A stretch of DNA of 64,000 nucleotides. Source: Arthrobacter sp. ISL-48. GTDB lineage: Bacteria > Actinomycetota > Actinomycetes > Actinomycetales > Micrococcaceae. Of the stretch, positions 44,995 to 54,200 are shown one piece after another. Location: NCBI RefSeq assembly GCF_018613805.1, contig NZ_JAGGPL010000018.1:62001-126000 (forward strand), written 5' to 3'. Numbering within the stretch: position 1 is the first letter of the stretch; the number at the start of each line of letters is the position of its first letter. The position numbers and the translations under genes are program-made. The notes below the pieces were generated by a model. It made no database searches, was not told where the DNA came from, and saw only the letters and a program-made list of their open reading frames with translations.

Positions 44995-45861
44995 GTGACT
45001 CAGAGCGCAACCCCTGCCAGCCGTCGTCGTCCGTTCGCCCAGGTGGACGTGTTCACCACCGAACCGTACCGCGGGAACCCGCTTGCTGTGGTGGTCGAGG
45101 CTGAAGGGCTGACCACCGAGCAGATGCAGCAATTCGCCAACTGGACCAACCTTTCGGAAACGACGTTCCTGCTGCCGCCCACCCATCCGGATGCCGATTA
45201 CCGGGTGCGGATCTTCACGTGCCGGGAGGAATTCCCGTTCGCCGGGCACCCCACCCTCGGCTCCGCACATGCGTGGCTTGAAGCCGGTGGAGTGCCCAAA
45301 CAGGAGGGCGTGCTGGTCCAGGAGTGTGGCGCCGGACTGGTCCGCGTCAAGCACGACGGCGGCACGCTGGCTTTCGCTGCTCCGCCCCTCACGCGCTCGG
45401 GGCCCGTGGACGATACAGACCTTGCCAGGATCGCAGCGGGGCTCCGTCTGCCCCCTACAGCGCTCCTGGACGCCTCCTGGCTGGTCAACGGCCCCGACTG
45501 GATCGGCGTGCTCCTTGAATCCGCGGAGCAGGTCCTGGCCATCACGCCCGATTACCCAGCACTGGAAGGACTGAAGATAGGTGTTATCGGACCGCATGCA
45601 GCAGGCGCCGGCGAAGATTTCGAAGTTCGGACCTTCATCCCGGGTGACGCTGCCGCCGAAGACCCCGTGACGGGCAGTTTCAACGCCGGTGCCGCGGAGT
45701 GGCTGATCGGGACGGGCCGCGCACCGGCGTCCTACACTGCAGCACAGGGGACGGTGCTGGGGCGTGCGGGCAGAGTCACTGTGGAGGCGGTCGATGGCGA
45801 CATCTGGGTGGGGGGAAACTCCATCACCTGCATCAGTGGAAACGTGGCGCTCCATGGGTAA
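44995..45861 (+). CDS. PhzF-family isomerase/epimerase-like protein
   Basis: A 288-residue protein of the PhzF/DapF fold, two symmetrical domains around an active-site cleft. It opens with FAQVDVFTTEPYRGNPLAVVVEAEGL; the catalytic glutamate is in TNLSETTFLLPP (about residue 50), and the second half has DPVTGSFNAGAAEWLIG. Starts at GTG. Family members isomerise small carboxylic acids; the phenazine genes are absent, so a phenazine role is not supported. Confidence 0.9.
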   Translation: MTQSATPASRRRPFAQVDVFTTEPYRGNPLAVVVEAEGLTTEQMQQFANWTNLSETTFLLPPTHPDADYRVRIFTCREEFPFAGHPTLGSAHAWLEAGGVPKQEGVLVQECGAGLVRVKHDGGTLAFAAPPLTRSGPVDDTDLARIAAGLRLPPTALLDASWLVNGPDWIGVLLESAEQVLAITPDYPALEGLKIGVIGPHAAGAGEDFEVRTFIPGDAAAEDPVTGSFNAGAAEWLIGTGRAPASYTAAQGTVLGRAGRVTVEAVDGDIWVGGNSITCISGNVALHG

Positions 45862-45926
45862 GGTAGCTGCGATTGATCCCACATCTGACCCCTGGGAATA
45901 AACACCGAAGACCCGCGGTTAGCCAG

Positions 45927-45946
45927 ATACATGCATACACATGTAT
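45927..45946. promoter_or_regulatory. Inverted repeat ATACATG-N6-CATGTAT, operator-like
   Basis: The perfect 7-bp inverted repeat (45927-45933 / 45940-45946) lies 34 bases before the FMN reductase start, in a short AT-rich patch where a promoter would be. It looks like the site of a dimeric repressor such as a MarR or TetR type; no regulator gene is adjacent. Confidence 0.6.
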
Positions 45947-45979
45947 TGTAGTTTTCGAGCCGAACCTCAGGAGCACACC

Positions 45980-46606
45980 GTGGAAACCCGCCGCATCACC
46001 GTCCTTTCAGCCGGCCTGGGCGTCCCCTCGTCGAGCAGGCTGCTTGCCGACCAGCTCGCAGCCTCCGCGGAACGGGTGCTCAGTGCAGCCGGATACCACG
46101 TGGACGTGGACGTTGTAGAGCTCAGGGACCTTGCCGTGGACATCGCCAACAACTTCGTCACTGGCTACGCCGGACCGCGCCTTTCCGAGGTCATCGCGGC
46201 GGTGGAGGCCTCCGACGGCCTTATCGCCGTGAGCCCCGTGTTCAGCGCGTCCTACAGCGGCTTGTTCAAATCCTTCATCGACGTCCTGGACCCGAAGTCG
46301 CTGGAGGGGAAAGCCGTGCTGCTGGGAGCGACAGGCGGCACTGACCGGCACCAGATGGTGCTGGACTACGCCATGCGCCCGCTCTTTGGCTACCTGCGGA
46401 CGCGGATGACTCCGACCGGCGTCTTTGCCGGCCCCCAGGACTGGGGAAACGCGGACGACGGCGGCTCCCCGCTTTCGGTGCGGATCGACCGCGCCGCGGG
46501 TGAGTTCGCCCTGCTGCTCCAGGGAAGCCAGCCGCGCCGGGAGCCGGCAGCGCCTGAATCCCTGCCGTTTGAGCAGCTGTTGGCCGGGATCTCGGGCAGC
46601 CGCTGA
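45980..46606 (+). CDS. NAD(P)H-dependent FMN reductase (CE1759-like)
   Basis: A 208-residue flavodoxin-like reductase. GTG 45980 follows CAGGAGCACACC; the frame is open to 45941 but without a better site. The core starts RRITVLSAGLGVPSSSRLLADQL (FMN phosphate loop) and contains VSPVFSASYSGLFKSFIDVLD, typical of FMN reductases that serve luciferase-like monooxygenases. No monooxygenase is adjacent here. The operator-like inverted repeat upstream suggests induction by a small molecule or redox signal. Confidence 0.85.
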   Translation: METRRITVLSAGLGVPSSSRLLADQLAASAERVLSAAGYHVDVDVVELRDLAVDIANNFVTGYAGPRLSEVIAAVEASDGLIAVSPVFSASYSGLFKSFIDVLDPKSLEGKAVLLGATGGTDRHQMVLDYAMRPLFGYLRTRMTPTGVFAGPQDWGNADDGGSPLSVRIDRAAGEFALLLQGSQPRREPAAPESLPFEQLLAGISGSR

Positions 46607-46673
46607 GAAGGCCCGGCCCACGAACGGACGCGGGTGGTCGAACTTTCCGGCCGCCCCGCACGTTGACCGGGAC

Positions 46674-47018
46674 ATGAAGTGTCCTGTGGATTCTGTTGAC
46701 CTGATAATGAGCGAACGCAGTGGTATCGAGATCGACTACTGCCCCAAGTGCCGTGGCGTGTGGCTGGACAGGGGTGAGTTGGACAAGATTATCGACCGCG
46801 CCGCCGATTCCCTGGGCGGGGGAGCGGCCGGTGCTGCCCGGCCGGTGACCCCGGGCCCTGGGATGGCCCCGCCGCCGCTGTATCAAAACTTTGAGCCCCG
46901 CCGCGAGCAACACCGCCACGATGACCGGGACTACGGGAAGCAGGCCTCTGACCGCGACTACGACCGGCGCCGGCCGAAAAAGAAAGAGGGCTGGCTAGGG
47001 GACCTGTTCGACTTCTAG
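46674..47018 (+). CDS. Zinc-ribbon (TFIIB-type) small protein
   Basis: A 114-residue protein. Residues 1-35 form a zinc ribbon with two cysteine pairs, MKCPVD... and YCPKCRGVWLDRGELD, the zf-TFIIB signature found in many bacterial small proteins. The rest is disordered, Pro-rich and then strongly charged with repeated RDY motifs, ending in a KKKEGWLGDLFDF tip that resembles a peptide docking motif. Function unknown. Confidence 0.85.
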   Translation: MKCPVDSVDLIMSERSGIEIDYCPKCRGVWLDRGELDKIIDRAADSLGGGAAGAARPVTPGPGMAPPPLYQNFEPRREQHRHDDRDYGKQASDRDYDRRRPKKKEGWLGDLFDF

Positions 47019-47059
47019 CTGTTGCCGCCTTGGGCGCCCGGGGATCGCAGTGCGTGGTG

Positions 47060-47629
47060 TCAGTCGTCCAGGAGCGCGATGAACTCACGCGCCTGCTTCA
47101 ATGAGATGTCTGAATGCCGCGTGAGGGCGTTCGCCGCGCCTTCGGGATCCCCGCTGCGGGCGAGCGTGCGGATCCGCCCGTAGATCTCGTCGTTGAGCAT
47201 GTTGCTGCTAACCTCCCGGGTGACGTCGCCTTTACTGGCGATGGCACGGTACCGGTAGGGGAAACGCTGGGGCGCATCATCGTCATCGGGGTCCGCCAGC
47301 ACAGGTTCAGCCGTGGGGTTCCGGTAAGGCTGTGGATGGGCCGCCAATGCGCCCACGGCATCCCGGGCGGCCCGCAAGCCCTCTCCGGTCGCCTCGTAGT
47401 AGAGCTTGATGGCCGCCATGGCCTGTCCCTGGGCGATGAGCGCGTAGAGCCGCCTGTGCTGATCCTCCGTAAGCTTGGCGGAGGCCGAACGGGCAAGCTC
47501 CACGGGATTCACGGCGGGGGTGGAGGACCGGCCGCCCGCTGCCGCCCGCTTGCTGATGGCCCGCGCTGCCAGCGCCACGCCAACGGCCACAACAACCGAG
47601 ATGAGGGCAGGGATCAATAGGGATTGCAT
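47060..47629 (-). CDS. Membrane-anchored protein with L7/L12-like C-terminal helices (first copy)
   Basis: A 189-residue protein with an N-terminal membrane segment (about 4-25). Residues 60-90 hold QGQAMAAIKLYYEATGEGLRAARDAVGAL, which matches the AxxKxxRxxTGxGLxEAKxxV signature of the ribosomal L7/L12 C-terminal domain. A second helical part (residues 130-185) ends in SDISLKQAREFIALLDD and may be a second such repeat. It is immediately downstream of a shorter protein with the same layout, so the pair may act together. The role is unknown; a translational link is only a possibility. Confidence 0.65.
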   Translation of the reverse strand: MQSLLIPALISVVVAVGVALAARAISKRAAAGGRSSTPAVNPVELARSASAKLTEDQHRRLYALIAQGQAMAAIKLYYEATGEGLRAARDAVGALAAHPQPYRNPTAEPVLADPDDDDAPQRFPYRYRAIASKGDVTREVSSNMLNDEIYGRIRTLARSGDPEGAANALTRHSDISLKQAREFIALLDD

Positions 47630-47631
47630 GT

Positions 47632-48087
47632 CTAAAGCCGATCTACATACTTTTTGGCGGTAGCAAGGTCCGCGTGGGTTGCTTGGCGGAGCAGTTTGAT
47701 GGCCTGGATCTTCTGTCCGTTACGCGCCATCGACTGCAGTTGCTGCGAGAGCTGGGGGTTCAGCTGCCCGCCGGGAAGTGCAAGGTAGCCATGCTGCCCA
47801 GGGGCGGAGCCCGGCTGCCCATGCAAGGCTGCGCGGGCGTGGTCCTCCTGCTGCGACTGCTGCTGCTCGTTCTGGCTGGGCCGGGTGTTGGCGTCTACTC
47901 GTGCGCGTGCTGCTGTGGCTGCCCGGACCTGGGACGCATAGTGCTCAGCCGATCGCATTGCGAGGTCCTGCTGATACCTTTCGGCGTCAGAGATTCCGGA
48001 ATCGCGCGGGCGCAGGGCTGTTGCGAGCCCCCAAAGCACCGCCACCAGGATTAAGGCAGGCAGTAACACCATCAGTATTTCGCCCAT
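47632..48087 (-). CDS. Membrane-anchored protein with L7/L12-like C-terminal helix (second copy)
   Basis: A 151-residue protein. One N-terminal membrane helix (about 5-25) is followed by a long polar segment rich in Gln, Ser and Ala (about 50-110). The end, NGQKIQAIKLLRQATHADLATAKKYVDRL, matches the helix-turn-helix of the L7/L12 C-terminal domain. Its stop lies 2 bases before the ATG of the related 189-residue gene, so the two form an operon. Read divergently from dnaB. Function not known. Confidence 0.65.
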   Translation of the reverse strand: MGEILMVLLPALILVAVLWGLATALRPRDSGISDAERYQQDLAMRSAEHYASQVRAATAARARVDANTRPSQNEQQQSQQEDHARAALHGQPGSAPGQHGYLALPGGQLNPQLSQQLQSMARNGQKIQAIKLLRQATHADLATAKKYVDRL

Positions 48088-48769
48088 AAATAGAGCTTAG
48101 GCCAGTTCGGCGTTATCCACAGCATATTCCGCAGGCAGCATGGACGCAGGAGGCCGTACCGCAAAGCGAAGCCGTTCGGTGTGTGATCGATCACAAAAAG
48201 CGCATGGGTCGTGACATTCACCCTGCAGAATCTGGCCACTATCAACAGTGGCGGCCTGCAAGCTGTGGATGAAGGTTCCCCGAAAGAATATTTACTCCAC
48301 ACCCTGGTCTGAATGTTTTCGCAGGTCAAAGCCATATGCGAGGCAAAACTTTTTTTGTTTCCACAGTGTCGCCCACAGGCTGTGCACAAGCTATGCCACT
48401 TAGTGCACAGGTTATCCACAACCGGGCACGGCTGCCGGCTTTGCTGCGGGCACGAGGACGGCTAGCGTAGCGGAATACCTGTTTTGGGGGCAGAAACGCT
48501 GCCGCCGATAGGTGGCCCACCACGACGAGTCCCCGGACCTGAACGCGGTGATGTCCTCTGTGGATAACCTGTGGATTGTGGGGATAAGTCTCTGTGCAGG
48601 CGCCAAAAGGGGCTCGTTGGGTCGCCCGCCCGGAATTGTCGGTGCCCGCCGGTAGACCTAAAGAGTATGGCGCTGTGGACGTCCCAATGGTCCGCACCCA
48701 CCCGCAGGAAAGATGGCTTACGCGCCGCGGCAGCTGGATAGCCGCAGCACACAACGGAGGACGGCAGCT
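48088..48769. promoter_or_regulatory. Intergenic region with DnaA boxes upstream of dnaB
   Basis: Three perfect TTATCCACA boxes occur: 48113-48121 (+), 48412-48420 (+) and 48559-48567 (-, as TGTGGATAA). A one-mismatch copy lies at 48264-48272 (-), and TGTGGATTG at 48570-48578 is a two-mismatch copy. AT-rich stretches lie near 48290 and 48345-48357. A perfect palindrome TGTGATCGATCACA occupies 48182-48195. The layout resembles DnaA-bound promoter regions; an accessory initiation or DnaA-titration role is possible. dnaA and dnaN are not in the window, so this is probably not oriC. Confidence 0.6.
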
Positions 48770-50149
48770 TTGTCAGTAACGCACTTGGATCCGATCGAGA
48801 ACACCCGGGGATCCGAAAGCAGCCGGAAGCCTCCGCAGGACATTCCCGCCGAACAGTCAGTGCTGGGCGGCATGATGCTCTCCAAGGACGCCATAGCCGA
48901 CGTCGTGGAGATCCTCCGCGGCCAGGACTTCTACCGCCCTGCACACGAGACCATCTACGAAGCCATCATCGACCTCTACGGCCGCGGCGAGCCCGCCGAC
49001 GCCGTTACGGTGTCCGATGAGCTGACCAAGCGCGCCGAGATCAACAGGATTGGCGGTCCCGCCTATCTGCACGAACTCATCCAGACCGTCCCGACGGCGG
49101 CGAACGCCGGCTACTATGCAGAGATCGTGGCTGAACGGGCCGTCCTGCGCCGGCTGGTCAACGCCGGCACAAAGATTGTCCAACTGGGTTACGGCTCCGA
49201 CGGCGAAGTGGAGGACCTGGTCAACCAGGCCCAAGCCGAGGTCTACGCCGTTGCCGAGCGGCGCACCGCCGAGGACTATGTGGTCCTCAAGGACGTGATG
49301 GAAGCCACGGTGGACGAGATCGAAGCCTCGGGCCACCGCGGCGAAGGCATGACCGGTGTTCCCACCGGTTTCTATGAGCTGGACGAGCTGACCCACGGCC
49401 TGCACCCGGGCCAGATGATTGTTATCGCTGCCCGTCCGGCCGTAGGTAAGTCGACGTTCGCCTTGGATTTCGCGCGGTCAGCAGCCATCAAGAACAACCT
49501 GGCAACAGTCATGTTCTCGCTGGAAATGGGGCGGAACGAGATCGCGATGCGCCTCCTTTCTGCCGAGGCGACTATCGGTCTCCAGGACCTCCGCAAGGGC
49601 ACCATAAAGGACGAGCAGTGGTCCAAGATCGCCACCACCATGGGCCGGATGAACGATGCCCCCTTGTTCATCGATGACAGCCCCAACATGTCGCTGATGG
49701 AAATCAGGGCCAAATGCCGCCGCCTCAAGCAGCAGCACGACCTCAAGCTCGTGATCCTTGACTACCTCCAGCTCATGAGCTCCGGCAAGAAGGTGGAATC
49801 GCGTCAGCAGGAAGTGTCCGAATTCTCCCGTGCCCTCAAGCTGCTGGCTAAGGAACTCCAGGTCCCGGTGATCGCCCTGTCCCAGCTGAACCGTGGATCG
49901 GAACAGCGCCAGGACAAGCGCCCTATGGTCTCGGACCTTCGGGAATCCGGCTCCATCGAGCAGGACGCCGACATGGTGATCCTGCTGCACCGTGAGGACG
50001 TCTACGACAAGGAGTCACCGCGTGCAGGTGAGGCAGACATTCTGATCGCCAAGCACCGAAACGGTCCCACGAAGGACATTGTGGTTGCCTTCCAGGGCCA
50101 CTATTCGCGGTTCGCCAATATGGCGGCCGACGCCGGCGGCGGCTTCTAG
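48770..50149 (+). CDS. dnaB: Replicative DNA helicase DnaB
   Basis: A 459-residue hexameric helicase that unwinds DNA ahead of the fork. TTG 48770 is preferred because GGAGG lies at 48756-48760 and the protein then begins MSVTHLDPIENT, close to family length; the frame extends further upstream with no binding site. The N-terminal domain (residues 20-125) includes DIPAEQSVLGGMMLSKDAI. The RecA-type domain has Walker A RPAVGKSTFALDF (K227), Walker B VILDYLQLM and the LSQLNRGSEQR arginine-containing loop. No intein is present, unlike several actinobacterial dnaB genes. Confidence 0.97.
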   Translation: MSVTHLDPIENTRGSESSRKPPQDIPAEQSVLGGMMLSKDAIADVVEILRGQDFYRPAHETIYEAIIDLYGRGEPADAVTVSDELTKRAEINRIGGPAYLHELIQTVPTAANAGYYAEIVAERAVLRRLVNAGTKIVQLGYGSDGEVEDLVNQAQAEVYAVAERRTAEDYVVLKDVMEATVDEIEASGHRGEGMTGVPTGFYELDELTHGLHPGQMIVIAARPAVGKSTFALDFARSAAIKNNLATVMFSLEMGRNEIAMRLLSAEATIGLQDLRKGTIKDEQWSKIATTMGRMNDAPLFIDDSPNMSLMEIRAKCRRLKQQHDLKLVILDYLQLMSSGKKVESRQQEVSEFSRALKLLAKELQVPVIALSQLNRGSEQRQDKRPMVSDLRESGSIEQDADMVILLHREDVYDKESPRAGEADILIAKHRNGPTKDIVVAFQGHYSRFANMAADAGGGF

Positions 50150-50184
50150 CGCCGGCCCGCCTGTGCGCCCAGTGACGCGGCGGT

Positions 50185-51165
50185 TCAGGGCCGCGCAGTC
50201 CGCTGCGTCAACAGGTGGTTGGGCAGCCGGTTTCCCGGTGCCGTGCCACGGATTTCCAGCAGTTCCCGGGCATGGGCGTGCAGCCTCTTGTCCTCTTCGG
50301 ACACAGGAACCCACGGCGGTATAGGTACTGACGTGCCTTCGGCGTCGCGGGCGACCATGACGGTCAGGCAGTACGTGGTCAGCTTAAGCTCCCGGCCCTT
50401 GGGATCCCCCGAGCGGACGTGGACTGCGACGTGCATGCCCTTGGTCCCGGTATAGACCAGCCGGGCTTCGACTTCCACAACGTGGCCGATCAGCAGCGGG
50501 CGGTAGAATCGGACGCCGCCGGAGAACACTGCCACGGTGTCCTTTCCGCAGTACCTGGACGCACAGACGTAAGCAGCCTCGTCGATCCACTTCATCACGA
50601 TGCAGCCGTGTACCTTGCCTCCCCAGTTCACGTCGGTAGGGGCGGCCATGAACCGCAACGTCACGCGTTCGGCCGTGCCGGCGTCGGTATATTCCTGGCT
50701 GTTCATGGCTTCGACGATCTGTTCCCGGACCTTGATCCGGGCCAGCGCGTGGTCGCGCTGTTCGATTTCCGCGGCCGAGACAGGTTCGAACTGCTTGACC
50801 GGAATGGGTTTCCCGTCCTCGCCCACGGCTACAAAAATGACCATGCACTGGCTTCTCATGGTGGCCGGCCCGCCCTTCGGATCCCCCGAGGAGACCACCG
50901 TACGGATATGCATGGAGGAGCGCCCGGTGTACACGATCGTGGCCTCAACCTCCACCATGTCACCGCTGTTCACCGGGTCTGCGAAGTGGATGTTCCCCAC
51001 ATAGGCCGTGACGCAGTAGGACTTGGCCCAGCCCACCGCGGCGGCATAGGCGGCCTTATCCACCCACTCCAACACGGTTCCGGCGTCCACCGAACCGCTG
51101 TGTCCCACGTCCATGGGAGCGGCCAGGAAGCGGAGCGTTACGGAGTTGGAGGCGGTCTCAGTCAT
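50185..51165 (-). CDS. Acyl-CoA thioesterase with two hotdog domains
   Basis: A 326-residue protein built of two hotdog repeats. Each carries the conserved helix: HSGSVDAGTVLEWVDKAAYAAA near residue 20 and NWGGKVHGCIVMKWIDEAAYVCA near residue 180. The family hydrolyses acyl-CoAs to free fatty acid and CoA. Full family length, standing alone between dnaB and a large pectinase gene. Confidence 0.88.
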   Translation of the reverse strand: MTETASNSVTLRFLAAPMDVGHSGSVDAGTVLEWVDKAAYAAAVGWAKSYCVTAYVGNIHFADPVNSGDMVEVEATIVYTGRSSMHIRTVVSSGDPKGGPATMRSQCMVIFVAVGEDGKPIPVKQFEPVSAAEIEQRDHALARIKVREQIVEAMNSQEYTDAGTAERVTLRFMAAPTDVNWGGKVHGCIVMKWIDEAAYVCASRYCGKDTVAVFSGGVRFYRPLLIGHVVEVEARLVYTGTKGMHVAVHVRSGDPKGRELKLTTYCLTVMVARDAEGTSVPIPPWVPVSEEDKRLHAHARELLEIRGTAPGNRLPNHLLTQRTARP

Positions 51166-51216
51166 GCTGCGATCTTACTGAGGAGGAACGTTACCCGCCG
51201 GTCGCCCGCAAAGAAA

Positions 51217-51251
51217 CGGTGCCCCCTCCCCAGATTGCGGAGGGGGCACCG
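51217..51251 (-). terminator. Terminator of the pectinase gene
   Basis: CGGTGCCCCCTCC (51217-51229) pairs perfectly with GGAGGGGGCACCG (51239-51251) around CCAGATTGC, 28 bases beyond the stop of the leftward pectinase gene and before the thioesterase start. Confidence 0.8.
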
Positions 51252-51279
51252 TGGTTCATGTCCGGTCAGGGCAGCTGAA

Positions 51280-54200
51280 TTAGTTGGTTCCGGTATAGGC
51301 AATGTCTGGCATCGCCGGAGTTTCCATGCCTTCGCCGATGTAGAAGCCCGGGTGCGGAGGCTGGTTGTACGCTACATTTTCGCGGGCAACCGAGAGCCGG
51401 TACACGGGGTCGTGCATCAGCGTTCGCAGCCGGACGTCGGTGCCGGACGCTGTCGTGTAAATCCGCAGTTCGGTGCTGTCTGCGGAACGCCAGGCGATTT
51501 CCTCACGCCAGTCGCCCAACAGGTCCGCCTGGATGGCGGGGGTTCCTTTGGTGCTGTTGTTCGTCTTGGCACCGGCCGCCGTCAGCAGGCGGTCACTGGA
51601 CTGGGTGTTCCAGTTCCACTTGCTGATGGTTGGGGTGCCGCTGTTGGCCGGGGCGTCCCAGTCGTGGTCAACGATCTCCCGGAGCAGGTCACCGTCCCAC
51701 CAGGCCAGGAAGTTGGCCGCAGGGATATTGGTGCTGAGGAGCTCGCCCTTGGCGGACCTCAGTTCGCCCACGGGGGAGTTCCAGGCTGCGTCGCCGCCGA
51801 CAGCCCACGCCTCGGCGCCGAGGTGGCGCGGATCGATGTCGCCGGCGGCCCCCCGGCCGGTGTCCTTGGTAGCAGGGATGCTCCACAGGACTTCGCCGGT
51901 GGCGGAGTCGCGGAACGTGGCCCCGCGGTTGCCACTGGCGCCCATTTCCTCGTGGACGGCGAACGTCTCCAGGCCAGGGCGGGAGGGATCCAGGTCGCTC
52001 GTGTGAATAGCATCGCCATGTCCCAGGCCAGTGGTGTATAGCGGCTGTCCGTTGTCGTCGATGGTCATGGAACCGAAGACGAACTCGTCCTTTCCATCAG
52101 CATCCACGTCAGCAACAGACAGGTTGTGGTTGCCCATACCGCGGTATTGGTCACCGGAGACGTTGGAGTCGAAGACCCAGCGCTTGACGATCTTCCCGCC
52201 AACGAGGTCGTAGGTCGCCAGCACCGCCCGGGTGTAGTAGCCGCGGCTGAACATCATGGAGGGGTGCTCGCCGTCGAGGTAGGCCACGGCGCCCAGGAAA
52301 CGATCAACGCGGTTGCCGTAGGTGTCGCCCCAGGCTCCCACGTCGCCGCGCGGAGGATCGTACTTGACGGTGTCCATAATGGTGCCGCTGACACCATGGA
52401 ACACCGTCAGGAACTCGTCGCCGGTAAGGACGTAGCCGCTGCTGTTTCGGTAATCAGCGCTGGCGTTCCCGATCACGGTACCGGCGGCGTCCCGGGTACC
52501 GTCAGCAGTCTTCATGGCCACTTCGGCCTTGCCGTCACCGTCGAAGTCGTAGGCCAGCACCTGGGTGTAATGCGCGCCGGCGCGGATGTTCCTGCCCAGG
52601 TCGATCCGCCAGAGCTTTGTGCCGTCCATCTTGTACGCGTCAACATACACGATGCCGGTATAGCCGGCCTGCGAGTTGTCCTTGGAGATGGACGGTGACC
52701 ACATCTGAATCACTTCGTACGTGCCGTCCCCATCCAGGTCTGCAACGCTGGCGTCGCCGGCGGAGTAACTGTAGGGCTGCCCATCCTTGGTGTAGTCATC
52801 AGCGGGCTTGTCCAGCTTGATGGCCAGGTAGTCCCGGGCGAGCGGCGTGAACTCGGCGGTGAGCTGGTCCCCGCCGTTGCCCACGGCCTTGATGACGTAC
52901 TTCGATGCGGCCGTTCCGGCGGGGTCCAGGAACGTGGTGCTGTTCCTGATGGGCTCCGTGGTGAGCTGGACACCGTCGCGGATGACATGGAAGCCGATCT
53001 GCTCGGGATCCAGGCCCAGCATGCGCCAGCCCACGCGGACTCCCTGGTCTGTGACCAGCGCAACCGGGGCTCGGTCCAGGTTTTCCATTTGCCGGTTCAC
53101 CACGCTGACTTTTTCCGTTCCGATAACTGCCGACGGCGCGGATTCGCCGCCCTTGTTCACGGTGGTCACGCGATAGTAGTACTTGATGGTGGTCAGCACG
53201 GTGGTGTCCGTGTAGTTCACCTCGGTGGCGCGGCCCACGTATCCGAAAGGCCCGTCCGGGGAGGTGGACCGGTAGACGTGGTAGGCGGCTGCGCCGGACA
53301 CCTTTTGCCACTTGAGGGTAACGCTGGTCTTTTCGACTGCCTTGATATCCAGTTTGTTGGTGGCCGCCGGTACGGGCGTGTTTGGATCCACGAGGGCCAC
53401 GTCCACTGTGTTGGAGGCGACGGACTCCAGGCCCGTGTTGTCCAGAGCCGTTACGAAGTACTTATACGGCAGGCCGGCAAAGGCACTGGTGTCCGTAAAG
53501 TCCGTTCCCATGACATTGTCGGCCAGCAGTTGAGGGGAGGAGTCATATGAAGCCTGACGGAAAACCTTGTAGCTGGCGGCGTCCGGAACGGCGTCCCAGG
53601 TAAGGGAGACCGACGGCGGTGCGGCTGCAGCGTCCACGTTCGTGGCACGCAGGTCGGTCGGACCGACCAGCAGCGGCGTGACTTCCAGCCCGTTCAGGCG
53701 CTGGCCGCTTCCGCTGATCCCGAGATTCAACTGGCCATCGCTGACCAGGACCTGGTTGATGACCTTGGTCGCGGAGGAAGCGCGGCCGGAGGTGACGGTT
53801 CCGAAGCTCTTTTCTTCCACTGAAATGTCGGTCCGGGTGGAGCCGATCCAGTCACTGTGGTGGGTCTTCAGCGCGTACGTTCCATTGGGTACGTCCAGCC
53901 TGAATTCGAAGCTGGAGCCGCTGAGGATAAAGTCGCGGAGCAGGTTGGTGGTGGCGGTGCCCCGGTCCCGGTCGGACAGGCCCGAGGTGTCCGCGAAGCC
54001 GAAGCCACGTTCAGGAGTGTAGGCCATCGTGCGGTTGACCTCGGTGTAGCCGGGCTCCAGCGGTGCCCCAGCGGGGCCAAAGTCGAACTTGTACTTGGCC
54101 TTCTTGGTTGTCAAGGCCAGCGCGTCACTGAACTCGGACAGTCCCTTGCCGTTCATCGCCGCTACCCGGACGTTGTAGGCGGTGCCTTCGGCCAGTCCGT

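Noticed and set aside
48113..48567. Chromosomal origin of replication
   Set aside because: The box cluster is real, but dnaA, dnaN and rpmH, which flank oriC in actinobacteria, are not in the window; a regulatory or accessory site is the safer reading.
48770..50149. Intein in dnaB
   Set aside because: The gene is of normal length with uninterrupted motifs around Walker A and no homing endonuclease segment.
50419..52041. 540-codon + strand frame across the thioesterase and pectinase 3' ends
   Set aside because: It spans two unrelated genes and their terminator on the other strand, with no family match.
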